NCBI GenBank assembly: GCA_947630155.1 | Contig: CANRGM010000003.1 | Span: forward strand, 1 to 42,936 | Length of the DNA stretch: 42,936 nt | Direction: 5' to 3' | From: an uncultured Clostridia bacterium | Lineage (GTDB): Bacteria > Bacillota > Clostridia > TANB77 > CAG-508 | Part shown: piece by piece, positions 1 through 11,164 of the stretch | Numbering within the stretch: position 1 is the first letter of the stretch | Layout of the letters: each line of letters begins with the position of its first letter | Program-made: the position numbers and the translations under genes | The notes under the pieces: generated by a model | Seen by the model: only the letters and a program-made list of their open reading frames with translations | Told to the model about the DNA's origin: nothing | The model's database searches: none

Positions 1-174
1 CATAATGTAAACCTCCTCATTATATTAGTCTAATAAATATGATTAAAAGTTGCAAAAATTATATATTTATATTAGCATAATTCTAAATTTGGTTACAATT
101 TTTAATAAAAAAATAGAGATTATTTCTAATCCCTACATATTATTTTTTATTTTATTTAATCGTAATTCATGGTT

Positions 175-639
175 CTATTTTTTATCTATAAATCTATATA
201 CTAGTATTAAAAGTATTGAAATTATTAGTCCAACATAGAACATTGGAAATACCATGTTAAAACAATCTTTTATACCTTCTAAATATGAAGTATTAGGATA
301 GTTCCAAGTCAAAAGATTGTTTAGTTCAGATAAAATAATTCCTATCATTCCCAAATATGGAAAATACTTATTTATATTTTCATTCTTAGAATTAGTCCAA
401 ATACCGACAGTATATAAAATTACTGCAATAAATCCTATTGGATTTGTTAGGTTTATTAGTCCAGAAACTTCTTGTACTCCTTCTAAAACACCATATTGTG
501 AAAAAAACATTGGTATTAAACTAAAAAAGAATATGACACTTAATAATATTTTTTTCTTCATCTCTAATTCTCCTATATAACTTACTATCTTATTTTTACA
601 TATATTATAAAAAAGTAAAACCACAAACTTCTCTACCAT
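175..639 (-). CDS. hypothetical multi-pass membrane protein
   Basis: ORF with several hydrophobic segments; the internal start MKKKILLSVIFF is plausible. Confidence 0.5.
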   Translation of the reverse strand: MVEKFVVLLFYNICKNKIVSYIGELEMKKKILLSVIFFFSLIPMFFSQYGVLEGVQEVSGLINLTNPIGFIAVILYTVGIWTNSKNENINKYFPYLGMIGIILSELNNLLTWNYPNTSYLEGIKDCFNMVFPMFYVGLIISILLILVYRFIDKK

Positions 640-1074
640 CTAATTATACATACTTAAAAATTTTTCTAATTCATTTTCATTTGAAAAAATTTTTTCAAAA
701 ATGTTATATAAAGTATCTGTTACTTCATATTCCCCAATGGCATAACATTTTTTCCCTAGACCATAGGCAATTCCAGCTTCTATATGTGCTGCTTTCCCCG
801 CAGGTAAAACAAGTAAAAGATTTTTAGAACTTTTTTCTCCTTCTAAATCAGTATTAAAAAGCTTTAAAACTACTTCATCTTTTAAACCTAATGATTCAAA
901 TTCTTGTTGTTTCTCTTCTGGTGTTTGATTTTTGTTGCCAAATCCCCAATCATCTTCACTCTTTAAAAAACAATAATAAGATATATTATACTTATCAAAT
1001 AAATCACATATTCTTAATATATTTTCTTTATTTCTTGTTCTCCCAGCTATAAAAAACTCATACTTATTATTCAT
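640..1074 (-). CDS. nucleoside 2-deoxyribosyltransferase-like protein
   Basis: ORF; likely start at MNNKYEFFIAGRT; motif LPAGKAAHIEAGIAYGLGKKCYAIGE resembles the NDT/TIR-like fold. Confidence 0.5.
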   Translation of the reverse strand: MNNKYEFFIAGRTRNKENILRICDLFDKYNISYYCFLKSEDDWGFGNKNQTPEEKQQEFESLGLKDEVVLKLFNTDLEGEKSSKNLLLVLPAGKAAHIEAGIAYGLGKKCYAIGEYEVTDTLYNIFEKIFSNENELEKFLSMYN

Positions 1075-1135
1075 TACACATACTCCTTTCAACTTACTTA
1101 TAGACGAAACCCCGTCCCCTTGTCTATTAGACAAA

Positions 1136-2155
1136 CTAAACTATGTTTTCTTTTTTCCCGCTTCTAATATGATTTATAATTGTTACAATTCCACTAACAA
1201 TAACAAGAAAATAGAAATTAATTCCTCTGTTTAATAGTACTGCACTACTCATCATTTCTTGAGGATACACTGACTTGAATATTTCAATAAAAGCCCCTTC
1301 TGTAACTCCCACTGCTCCAGGTGATGGAATTCCAGAAACAGTAGCATATAAAACTGACTGCATTGTTATTATTTGCATAATATTGAATTGTGAAAATCCT
1401 AATGCTCTGTACGTCCAATATGTAATACTATAATATGCAGTAAATTGGATAAGAGTAGTTAATATAGTTTTTAAAATTAATCTTTTATTTCCTTTTATAT
1501 AATCTGCATTATCCTGATACTTTGTTAATTCTTTTTGAAGTTTTTCTTTTTTGGCTTCAATATTTTTTATCTTAAAAAATTTCATTACTTTTATAGCAAT
1601 ATTTATAAGTCCATTTGTCATTTTCTTTGAAAATATACCTATTAAAAGCAGTATAAGTGCGCTTAAATTAAGTAAAATACCTATTATAAAAAATGTTATT
1701 AACACTCCATTCAAATAACTATAATTAAATATTAAACTTATTAGTGCAAAAGAAATTGTAATAATTTGCATACTAGTTAGATTAATTAAAAGTGTTACTG
1801 TTGAGTTAGATATTGCTATTTTATCCTTATGCATATAATATATTTGCATAGGCTGTCCACCACTTGCTGCTGGTGTTACTGAGCTAAAAAAGAAACCAAT
1901 TAAAGCATATTTTATGTTTTGTATAAAATTAGACTTTTCATTCAAGCTTTTTAATGTTCTTCCAATATTTATTGCCTCACATATAACATAGATGGACATT
2001 CCCGCAATTCCTATCAAAACAAATTGTATTTTTACTGATGATAAAATATTTACTATGTGTAATAAATCCTGATCTTTTAATAGGATATAAAAAGTTATGC
2101 CAATTATTAATATAAAAATTACTAAATTTCTAAAAAATTTTCCCCAATTTTTCAT
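1136..2155 (-). CDS. lysylphosphatidylglycerol synthase TM-region / UPF0104 family membrane protein
   Basis: 339-aa polytopic protein with SSVTPAASGGQPMQIYYM and GIPSPGAVGVTEGAF motifs typical of the family. Confidence 0.8.
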   Translation of the reverse strand: MKNWGKFFRNLVIFILIIGITFYILLKDQDLLHIVNILSSVKIQFVLIGIAGMSIYVICEAINIGRTLKSLNEKSNFIQNIKYALIGFFFSSVTPAASGGQPMQIYYMHKDKIAISNSTVTLLINLTSMQIITISFALISLIFNYSYLNGVLITFFIIGILLNLSALILLLIGIFSKKMTNGLINIAIKVMKFFKIKNIEAKKEKLQKELTKYQDNADYIKGNKRLILKTILTTLIQFTAYYSITYWTYRALGFSQFNIMQIITMQSVLYATVSGIPSPGAVGVTEGAFIEIFKSVYPQEMMSSAVLLNRGINFYFLVIVSGIVTIINHIRSGKKENIV

Positions 2156-2239
2156 TTCTTACACTCTTTCTTACTAATGTTCTTACATCATAATTGAATA
2201 TTAACTAGCCCATAAACTAATCAATAATTTAAAGGTTTT

Positions 2240-2551
2240 CTATTTAATAAGATTTAGAATTGATTCTTTGTCATGAAGTCCAACTAATTTATTAATTACT
2301 TCACCATTCTTAAAAATTATTAATGTTGGTATACTCATAACATCATATTCTATAGCTATATCTTGGCACTCATCTACATTTAATTTGCATACCTTTACAT
2401 TATCAGTTGCTTCTCTTGCTATATCATCTATTATAGGTGACATCATTTTACAAGGTCCACACCAATCTGCATAAAAATCCACAAGAACCACCTTATCAGA
2501 TTTCTTAACCTCATTTTCAAAATTTTCATTACTTATTTTTATAACTTCCAT
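2240..2551 (-). CDS. trxA: thioredoxin
   Basis: VDFYADWCGPCKMMSPIIDDIA active site. Confidence 0.93.
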   Translation of the reverse strand: MEVIKISNENFENEVKKSDKVVLVDFYADWCGPCKMMSPIIDDIAREATDNVKVCKLNVDECQDIAIEYDVMSIPTLIIFKNGEVINKLVGLHDKESILNLIK

Positions 2552-2566
2552 AATAAACATTCCTTT

Positions 2567-3430
2567 CTAAACTTTATTAGATAAATATTCAATGACTGCT
2601 AACCCAGCTTTTGTACCTTCATACACACATTTAGAAACTTGTAGTAACCCTCCAGTACAATCTCCACATGCAAAAATTCCTTTTATATTAGTTTTCATAT
2701 TTTCATCTACTACTATCTTATCATTTTTTGTAATAAGTCCCAATTTCTTTGCCAATTCTGTCGCTCCAGCTGTTCCTTGTGCAATAAATACACCATCAGT
2801 TTTCATTACAGAATCATCTTGAAAGCGTACTTCTCGAACTCTATCCTCTCCAGAAATTTCTTTAATATCTTTTGTAACAATATCTACATTATCTGCTCTA
2901 AATTCAGGAGCAGTTTCACCATTAGTTAGAATTGTAATTTTATTAGCAATATTTAATAAATCATTAGTTTCTGATAAAGCATAATTTCCGCTTCCTATTA
3001 CAACTACATCTTTATTCTTGTAAAAAAATCCATCACATATAGCACAATAACTAATACCTTTCCCCTCTAATTCTTTTATTCCTTGTATATCTAAAGTATT
3101 CTTCTTTGCTCCTGTTGCTATAATAACTGATTTGGTTTCATATGTGTTTTTTTCAGTAACAACTCTAAATAAACTATTATTCATTTCAATTTTTATAACT
3201 TCCTCATTTGCAATTTCAACACCTAAATTTTTTGCTTGTTTTATTCCAATATCATATAATTCTTCTCCTGAAATTCCATTTTCGAAACCATAATAGTTCT
3301 CTATTTTTTTCGCTTTACTTAAGTCTGACTCTCCATTATAAATAATCAAGGTATTTTTATTAGCCCTTTGAGTATACAGACTCGCAGATATTCCTGCCGG
3401 TCCAGCGCCTAATATTATTACATCATACAT
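2567..3430 (-). CDS. trxB: thioredoxin reductase (FAD/NAD(P)-binding)
   Basis: GAGPAGISASLYTQRA, CAICDGFF redox motif, GIFACGDC. Confidence 0.92.
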   Translation of the reverse strand: MYDVIILGAGPAGISASLYTQRANKNTLIIYNGESDLSKAKKIENYYGFENGISGEELYDIGIKQAKNLGVEIANEEVIKIEMNNSLFRVVTEKNTYETKSVIIATGAKKNTLDIQGIKELEGKGISYCAICDGFFYKNKDVVVIGSGNYALSETNDLLNIANKITILTNGETAPEFRADNVDIVTKDIKEISGEDRVREVRFQDDSVMKTDGVFIAQGTAGATELAKKLGLITKNDKIVVDENMKTNIKGIFACGDCTGGLLQVSKCVYEGTKAGLAVIEYLSNKV

Positions 3431-3564
3431 GATTCTTTTCCTTTCTGTTGGGTTTAATATAAGTTTCTCAATTTATAAATATATTATACAATATCTTTTT
3501 TAAAATTCAAGTACTTTTGTACGATACCATCCAATTTCGGCAACTCGCCTCATGTATACGCCAC

Positions 3565-4561
3565 TCATAAAAAAAACATATTTATAACCACTGCTAAAAC
3601 ATAAGATATCACTAAACAAATAGGAAAAGTATAAACCCAAGTTTTGCAAATATTCAAAAAACTTTTGGTATTAAATTTCCTTCCACTTGATTTTGCAACA
3701 CCTATAATCGACATAGTCTTAGCATGTGTAGTACTTACTGGTAATCCGTGTTAAACTCGCAATTAGTAATGTTGTAACTGTTGTTATATCACTAAGCAAA
3801 CCTTCCTGAATATTTAGTGTTGCCATATCAGTTCCAATGTTTTCTACTATTTTTTTCCCACCAAAAGAGCAACCTATTGCCATAACTATTGCACAAAAAA
3901 TAATTATTTCTATATAATCTAATGGATTAACAATATTGGGAATTTCTATTTTTCTTAATAAACAAATAAAAATAATCAAAAGTCCTATAAATTTTTGACC
4001 ATCTTGTGCACCATGCATAAAAGACATACCACAAGTGCTTATAATCTGCGCCTTTCTTATATTTTTATCAGTTATTTTTTTCATAAAATTTTTCAATATT
4101 TTTGTAATACAAATACTCACTATAAAAGTTCCAAAAATAGACCAAATCAATCCTATAATCACGGGTTTCCATTCATAAAAATTAACACCTTCAATCCCAT
4201 AAATCGCAATTGCTGAACCTGTAAGTCCTGCAACCAATGCATGCGTCTCACTCGTTGGTATCCCAAAAGCCAGTGCTATTAAAGCAAAAAGTATAACAGC
4301 TATTATAGCCGAAATCAAAACAACATATCCAGAATTTCCATCATAAAGATTAACCATTGAACTAACACACCCTGCAACTGAAAAATTTATAAAACTCATC
4401 ACAACTATCCCAATCAAATTGAATATCGCACTTAATTTTGCCGCATCCTTAAACTTCATAACTCTAGTTCCAACCAATGTTGCAATTGCATTTGGTGCAT
4501 CTGTTAAAGCATTCGTAAAAATCAAAAGTGTGATTATTAACAAAATTACAACTTTCATCAT
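3565..4561 (-). CDS. pit: inorganic phosphate transporter, PiT family, with an apparent +1 frameshift at CGG (3746-3748)
   Basis: N-part FTNALTDAPNAIATLVGTRVM; ORF ends early as ...SLTRITSKYYTC*, but skipping one C gives ...SLTGLPVSTTHAKTMSIIGVAKSSGRKFNTKSFLNICKTWVYTFPICLVISYVLAVVINMFFL*, the expected PiT C-terminus. Confidence 0.88.
3746..3748 (-). other. +1 frameshift site: ACA CGG ATT -> ACA (C) GGA TTA
   Basis: Direct translation of both frames; conserved PiT motif TGLPVSTTH is restored. Confidence 0.85.
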
Positions 4562-4683
4562 CTATACCTTCTTATTTAACCTACAAAATAATTTCCAACT
4601 CACTCTCTAATAGCTTATTCATAAAACTTCTTAATATACAACAAATTTCCTTATAATTTACCCCCCAAAAAAAACTAAAACCG

Positions 4684-4864
4684 CAGAGTAGTCTAATTAA
4701 CTAGTTATGTAATGGGAAAAAAATATATTATTATGCAGTGTAGTGCGCAGTTTGGCGCCCCCACCTCAAGTCTTCCTCCCAAACTCCCACGCCAGCAAAC
4801 GAACGGAATAATAATATATTTTTTTCCCATTACATAACTAGTTAATTAGACGGCTTATTGCAAA
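4684..4864. repeat. foldback element E1: 44-bp perfect inverted repeat (4691-4734 / 4808-4851), 73-nt GC-rich loop, edges CAGAGTAG and CGG-N6-GCAAA
   Basis: Arms compared base by base; nested AGTTTGG/CCAAACT (4749-4755/4779-4785); same edges as the element at 16214-16490. Confidence 0.9.
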
Positions 4865-4886
4865 AAGCCAAAAACTACTATATAAT
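4858..4886 (+). promoter_or_regulatory. sigma-A-like promoter for the RqcH gene (TTGCAA-N17-TATAAT)
   Basis: Near-consensus hexamers with 17-bp spacing, upstream of RBS AAGGAGG and the 4926 ATG. Confidence 0.7.
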
Positions 4887-4925
4887 ATAACCAATTCTTA
4901 TATAATAAAAAGGAGGTTCAACGTC

Positions 4926-6641
4926 ATGGCATTTGACGGCATAATCACACATTCAATTGTACGCGAACTAAACAACTTTATTTTAGGCGGAAAAATCAAC
5001 AAAATATTTGAGCCAAACAAAAACGAAATAATCCTAGGCATATATAATGCCGGAAAGAATTACGCATTAAATTGTTCCATTGGTTCAGATAACTATAGAA
5101 TTAATTTAACAACCAATAGTAAACCAAATCCTATAAATGCTCCAGGTTTTTGCATGTTACTACGCAAGCATCTTATCGGTGGAAAAATAAAAAAAATATC
5201 AACTCCAGGATTAGAAAGAATAGTCATTATCGAACTTGAATGTTATAATGAATTAAATGATTTAATCATAAAAAAATTAGTCATAGAGCTAATGGGCAAA
5301 CATAGTAATATTATTCTTCTAAACGAAAAAAATATTATTATAGATAGTCTAAGACATCTAGATTCATCAAATAATTCAATAAGAGACATATTACCTGCCC
5401 ATCCATATGAATTACCTAATAACAATAAATTAGATATTCTTAACATAAAAAGTTTTGATGAATTCTGCTCATATTGTAAGAATTTGGATAGTTTAGACAC
5501 AGGTATATCAAATACATTTAATGGTATTAGTAAACTATTTATCCAAAGTATTATGAATGAGCAAAATATTGAAAACATAGTTAACTCAAACAACTTAGAA
5601 AAAATCTATAATTATTTAATAAATAGTATAAATCAAAATGTTTATTTAAAAAATTATAATAATGATTACACAATAACACTAGCTAAACCCCAGAACTCAG
5701 ATGAAATCACAACTATCCCTTATCTGAACTTTTTCATTGACGACTTCTATACTTTAAAAGAAAATACTTCTGATTTTTTAAGTTACAGAAATTCAGTTTT
5801 AAAATTAGTTAGTGGAACATTGAAAAAAATAACAAAAAAATTAAATAATATAAATGCAAAGTTAAAAGAGTGTGCAAATAAAGAAATTTATAAACTATAT
5901 GGAGAGCTTATAACTGCTAATATGTATAAATTCAAGGAATTTGATACGGATTATATTGAAGTTGAAAATTATTATGATGATAATAATTTGATAAAAATAC
6001 CTGTTGACCAACACCTTACACCATCAATCAATGCAAAAAATTATTATAAAAAATATAACAAATTAAAAAATGCATTAGAAATAGTTAATAAACAAAAAAT
6101 AGAAACTATTGGAGAACTAGACTATATTGAAACAATTATATTTTCTTTAGAAAATGCAAAAACAATTTCTGATGTTGATGAAATTTATAGTGAGATCAAA
6201 GAAAATGATTTATTTTTTAATAAGAATAATTCTTTTAAAAATATTAAATCAACAAAGCTAAAAAACAAAAATAAGAAGGTTGATAAGGTATATATTCCAA
6301 TTGAATTTAAAATAGAAAATTACACCTTTTTAGTTGGAAAAAACAATAAGCAAAATGATTATTTATCAACTAAAGTATTAAAACACAATGATATATGGTT
6401 TCATACAAAAGATATTCATGGAAGTCATGGAATTCTTCAAACAAATAACACTACTCCATCTATAGATGTAATAATTAAATGTGCACAAATAGTTGCATAT
6501 TATAGCAAAGCAAGGCTTTCTTCAAATGTGCCTGTAGACTATACCTTAGGCAAATATGTAAAAAAACCTTCTGCAAGTAAACCAGGTATGGTGATTTATA
6601 CAAATAATTCTACCATCAATGTAAATCCTAAGCTAGATTAA
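4926..6641 (+). CDS. rqcH: Rqc2/RqcH homolog, NFACT (fibronectin-binding A) family
   Basis: MAFDGIITHSIVREL N-terminus; C-terminal NFACT-R: DIWFHTKDIHGSHGIL...KPSASKPGMVIYTN. Confidence 0.9.
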   Translation: MAFDGIITHSIVRELNNFILGGKINKIFEPNKNEIILGIYNAGKNYALNCSIGSDNYRINLTTNSKPNPINAPGFCMLLRKHLIGGKIKKISTPGLERIVIIELECYNELNDLIIKKLVIELMGKHSNIILLNEKNIIIDSLRHLDSSNNSIRDILPAHPYELPNNNKLDILNIKSFDEFCSYCKNLDSLDTGISNTFNGISKLFIQSIMNEQNIENIVNSNNLEKIYNYLINSINQNVYLKNYNNDYTITLAKPQNSDEITTIPYLNFFIDDFYTLKENTSDFLSYRNSVLKLVSGTLKKITKKLNNINAKLKECANKEIYKLYGELITANMYKFKEFDTDYIEVENYYDDNNLIKIPVDQHLTPSINAKNYYKKYNKLKNALEIVNKQKIETIGELDYIETIIFSLENAKTISDVDEIYSEIKENDLFFNKNNSFKNIKSTKLKNKNKKVDKVYIPIEFKIENYTFLVGKNNKQNDYLSTKVLKHNDIWFHTKDIHGSHGILQTNNTTPSIDVIIKCAQIVAYYSKARLSSNVPVDYTLGKYVKKPSASKPGMVIYTNNSTINVNPKLD

Positions 6642-7171
6642 ATGCCCTCCAGCACATTTTTAACTGCCTCATTATCCAAAACCTCTGGCATCAGATAGCC
6701 CTTCACATAAGACATATTCTTTGTATTTTGCTTCAAAGCAGTAACTGCAATATCCGCATCTGCCCTAACTCTACTGCTAGCATATTTTAAAATAATACCC
6801 TTGTTCTTAACAGCTTCAAGCACAACCTCCTTGTCATCACGCAATTCTTTTGAAGCATAATACAAAGCTTGTCCATCATTCTTAACAGCCTGCAAAACAA
6901 CATCCTTATCAGCTCTTAAATTATCACTTGCATAACACATAACCCATCCTGCATCTTTTACAGACTCCATCAAAATTTCTTTGTCATCTTTTAATCTATC
7001 ACTTGCAAACTCCAGTGCTCCAGGATTTTGTTTTACTGCCTCTATAACTAACTCCTTGTCATCCTGTAACTCAGGGCTAGCCCATTCCAAATAAAGTCCA
7101 GACTCTTTTAAAGCATTATTAAACAAAGTCTTATCTTGAGAAGATTTCTTTAATTCTTCAACATCCATCAC
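6638..7171 (-). CDS. DUF4116-repeat protein
   Basis: Tandem repeats of the type LRDDKEVVLEAVKNxGxxLxYAS. Confidence 0.8.
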   Translation of the reverse strand: MMDVEELKKSSQDKTLFNNALKESGLYLEWASPELQDDKELVIEAVKQNPGALEFASDRLKDDKEILMESVKDAGWVMCYASDNLRADKDVVLQAVKNDGQALYYASKELRDDKEVVLEAVKNKGIILKYASSRVRADADIAVTALKQNTKNMSYVKGYLMPEVLDNEAVKNVLEGI

Positions 7172-8112
7172 TTATTCCCCCTATTCTTTTTTCTTTTATA
7201 CTCTCTTTGTTCTACATTTGGGAACGCACTAATTAATCTCTTATTCAATTTAGATTCCTTCATAAATTTTTCTTTAATATCTTTTGCTAATTTAATTTGG
7301 TTCTCTCTAATATTTGCGATTTTATCTGCTAGATCTTTTGCATATCCTCTGATTTTATCATCAATTCCTTGAATGCGAGTTTTAAAAGTTCCCACAAGGG
7401 TAAGCTGTTGATTTTTGATTTTGCTTTGATATTTCTTTCTAGTATATTTTACATTTTTTTCTAATCTAAGTCTACTAATATTTATTTTCTTGATTAATAT
7501 TTCTTTTTCTATATTTAATTTTTTGATAGCTTCTTCTGCAGTTTCTCTTACTTTTTTGGCAATTTCTTCTGTATTATCTTTTTCTTGCTTATTTAGATTT
7601 TTGAATCTTAAAATAATATTAAAAGATATACAGCAATCGATTATATACAATATTAATATTACAATGACTATATAATTCAAAATATTATGTGGTATCAAAT
7701 GCAATTTATCTATCATCCATGGATTTGCAATACAAATTACAAATGTACTTATAATACCAAATGGAATTAGTGTCTCTATGCATATCCTTCCATTAATATT
7801 AAATTTCTTTTGGCTATAATCCCACCATCTCGCCTTAAATATTTTCTCCATAAAATAACTTGTTAGATATTCTAATGTACCACATATTATTGTTGATAGC
7901 AAAAATAACACAATTATATTATTAGAGAATCTAGTCAATAATAGTGACACGCTCACAACTCCAACACCATATATTGGGCAATATGGTCCAATTAGAAACC
8001 CCCTATTTATAAATTTATGTTTCTGAATTAGACCTAATGTACATTCCATAATCCAGCCCAAAATTGAATAAATTATAAATAACATAAAATAAATTTCTAT
8101 ATTATAAAGCAT
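7168..8112 (-). CDS. putative ABC-transporter type IV-like membrane protein with coiled-coil C-terminus
   Basis: N-terminal SILGWIMECTLG...RGFLIGPYCPIYG characteristic of this family. Confidence 0.75.
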   Translation of the reverse strand: MLYNIEIYFMLFIIYSILGWIMECTLGLIQKHKFINRGFLIGPYCPIYGVGVVSVSLLLTRFSNNIIVLFLLSTIICGTLEYLTSYFMEKIFKARWWDYSQKKFNINGRICIETLIPFGIISTFVICIANPWMIDKLHLIPHNILNYIVIVILILYIIDCCISFNIILRFKNLNKQEKDNTEEIAKKVRETAEEAIKKLNIEKEILIKKINISRLRLEKNVKYTRKKYQSKIKNQQLTLVGTFKTRIQGIDDKIRGYAKDLADKIANIRENQIKLAKDIKEKFMKESKLNKRLISAFPNVEQREYKRKKNRGNK

Positions 8113-8165
8113 TTATCAATTACCACCTTGAAAAAAATTTTAATTGTTATAACAATAACTATATA

Positions 8166-8408
8166 TTAATCATTCCTTACTTTATACTCTATATTCTCCA
8201 TAAAAGGAAACATCTCTTTTACTCTTTTATGTGTTATTATAGAATGTCTAGGCTGTGGATTTTTTTCATCCGCCTCTAGCAACTTTTGAGTATAGCAATT
8301 TTCTGCTGTTTTGAACAATAGATATCTATTCCTTACATATGTAAAATACATTTGATATCCATCATCTAAATTTTTGTCAAATTGCTTAAATGTATATTTT
8401 CCATCCAT
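8166..8408 (-). CDS. conserved hypothetical protein
   Basis: 80-aa ORF, compact, consistent codon usage. Confidence 0.45.
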   Translation of the reverse strand: MDGKYTFKQFDKNLDDGYQMYFTYVRNRYLLFKTAENCYTQKLLEADEKNPQPRHSIITHKRVKEMFPFMENIEYKVRND

Positions 8409-8440
8409 TTTTCTCTCCCTTTCACCTCATCGTATGATTT

Positions 8441-8472
8441 GTCCCCAATTGTGCATTTTACACAATTGGGAC
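8441..8472. repeat. inverted repeat GTCC(C)CAATTGTG / CACAATTGGGAC
   Basis: 12-bp arms with one bulged C and a 7-nt loop, between ligA and the upstream-coordinate ORF. Confidence 0.7.
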
Positions 8473-8478
8473 TCATCC

Positions 8479-10466
<1,988 letters not shown>

Positions 10467-10505
10467 AAGTTTCTTTTCTCCTTTATCAAATAGTTCATAA
10501 GTATA

Positions 10506-11129
10506 TCATTTTAACATTTTCCGATGTTCACCCTCATGCAACAACTCTTTCCCATTTTTCAAATAATCAAATCCAGAAAAAATTGTAGCTATAACAGATA
10601 TACTCATTAATAATGTAGAACCCACATTAATAACCAAAGCAACTCCTTCTATATTTCCTCTTAAAAATTCACCAAAAGCATTCATATCAACTAAAGCAAG
10701 TATTAATGCACACATTTGAGTAACAGTTTTCAATTTACCCCATATTGATGCAGGTATCACTTTGCCATCATTTTCCACAGCAATTAATCTATATCCTGAA
10801 ACAATAAACTCCCTAAATAACACCACAATAGGAATCCATGCTGGTAATCTATCTGCTTCAACTAACATAATCATTGCAGCCAATACCAATATCTTATCAG
10901 CTATAGGATCCAAGAATTTTCCAAATGTTGTAATTTGGTTTCTAGAACGAGCTATATACCCATCTAATTTATCAGTAATAGAAGCAACTATAAAAATAAT
11001 TTCTACAAATATCCATGAAAGAGGTATTATAGAATCCGAATATATATTATCTAACCCCAAAAATGGTATTATTATCATTATAGGCACTAATATTATTCTA
11101 AATATTGTTAATTTATTTGGCAAATTCAT
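10506..11129 (-). CDS. pgsA: CDP-diacylglycerol--glycerol-3-phosphate 3-phosphatidyltransferase
   Basis: MNLPNKLTIFRIILVP; ASITDKLDGYIARSRNQITTFGKFLDPIADK CDP-alcohol phosphatidyltransferase motif. Confidence 0.92.
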   Translation of the reverse strand: MNLPNKLTIFRIILVPIMIIIPFLGLDNIYSDSIIPLSWIFVEIIFIVASITDKLDGYIARSRNQITTFGKFLDPIADKILVLAAMIMLVEADRLPAWIPIVVLFREFIVSGYRLIAVENDGKVIPASIWGKLKTVTQMCALILALVDMNAFGEFLRGNIEGVALVINVGSTLLMSISVIATIFSGFDYLKNGKELLHEGEHRKMLK

Positions 11130-11164
11130 ATATTCCTCCTTAAAAACTTTGATTATTTATAAAT

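Noticed and set aside
50-580. Plus-strand ORFs at 50-238 and 317-580, and the many other antisense ORFs in the track
   Set aside because: Antisense to better-supported genes or low-complexity AT-rich translation without RBS or recognisable motifs.
4691-4851. E1 as a rho-independent terminator
   Set aside because: Arms of 44 bp with a 73-nt loop, no typical U-tract layout, and located between divergently transcribed genes rather than at gene ends.
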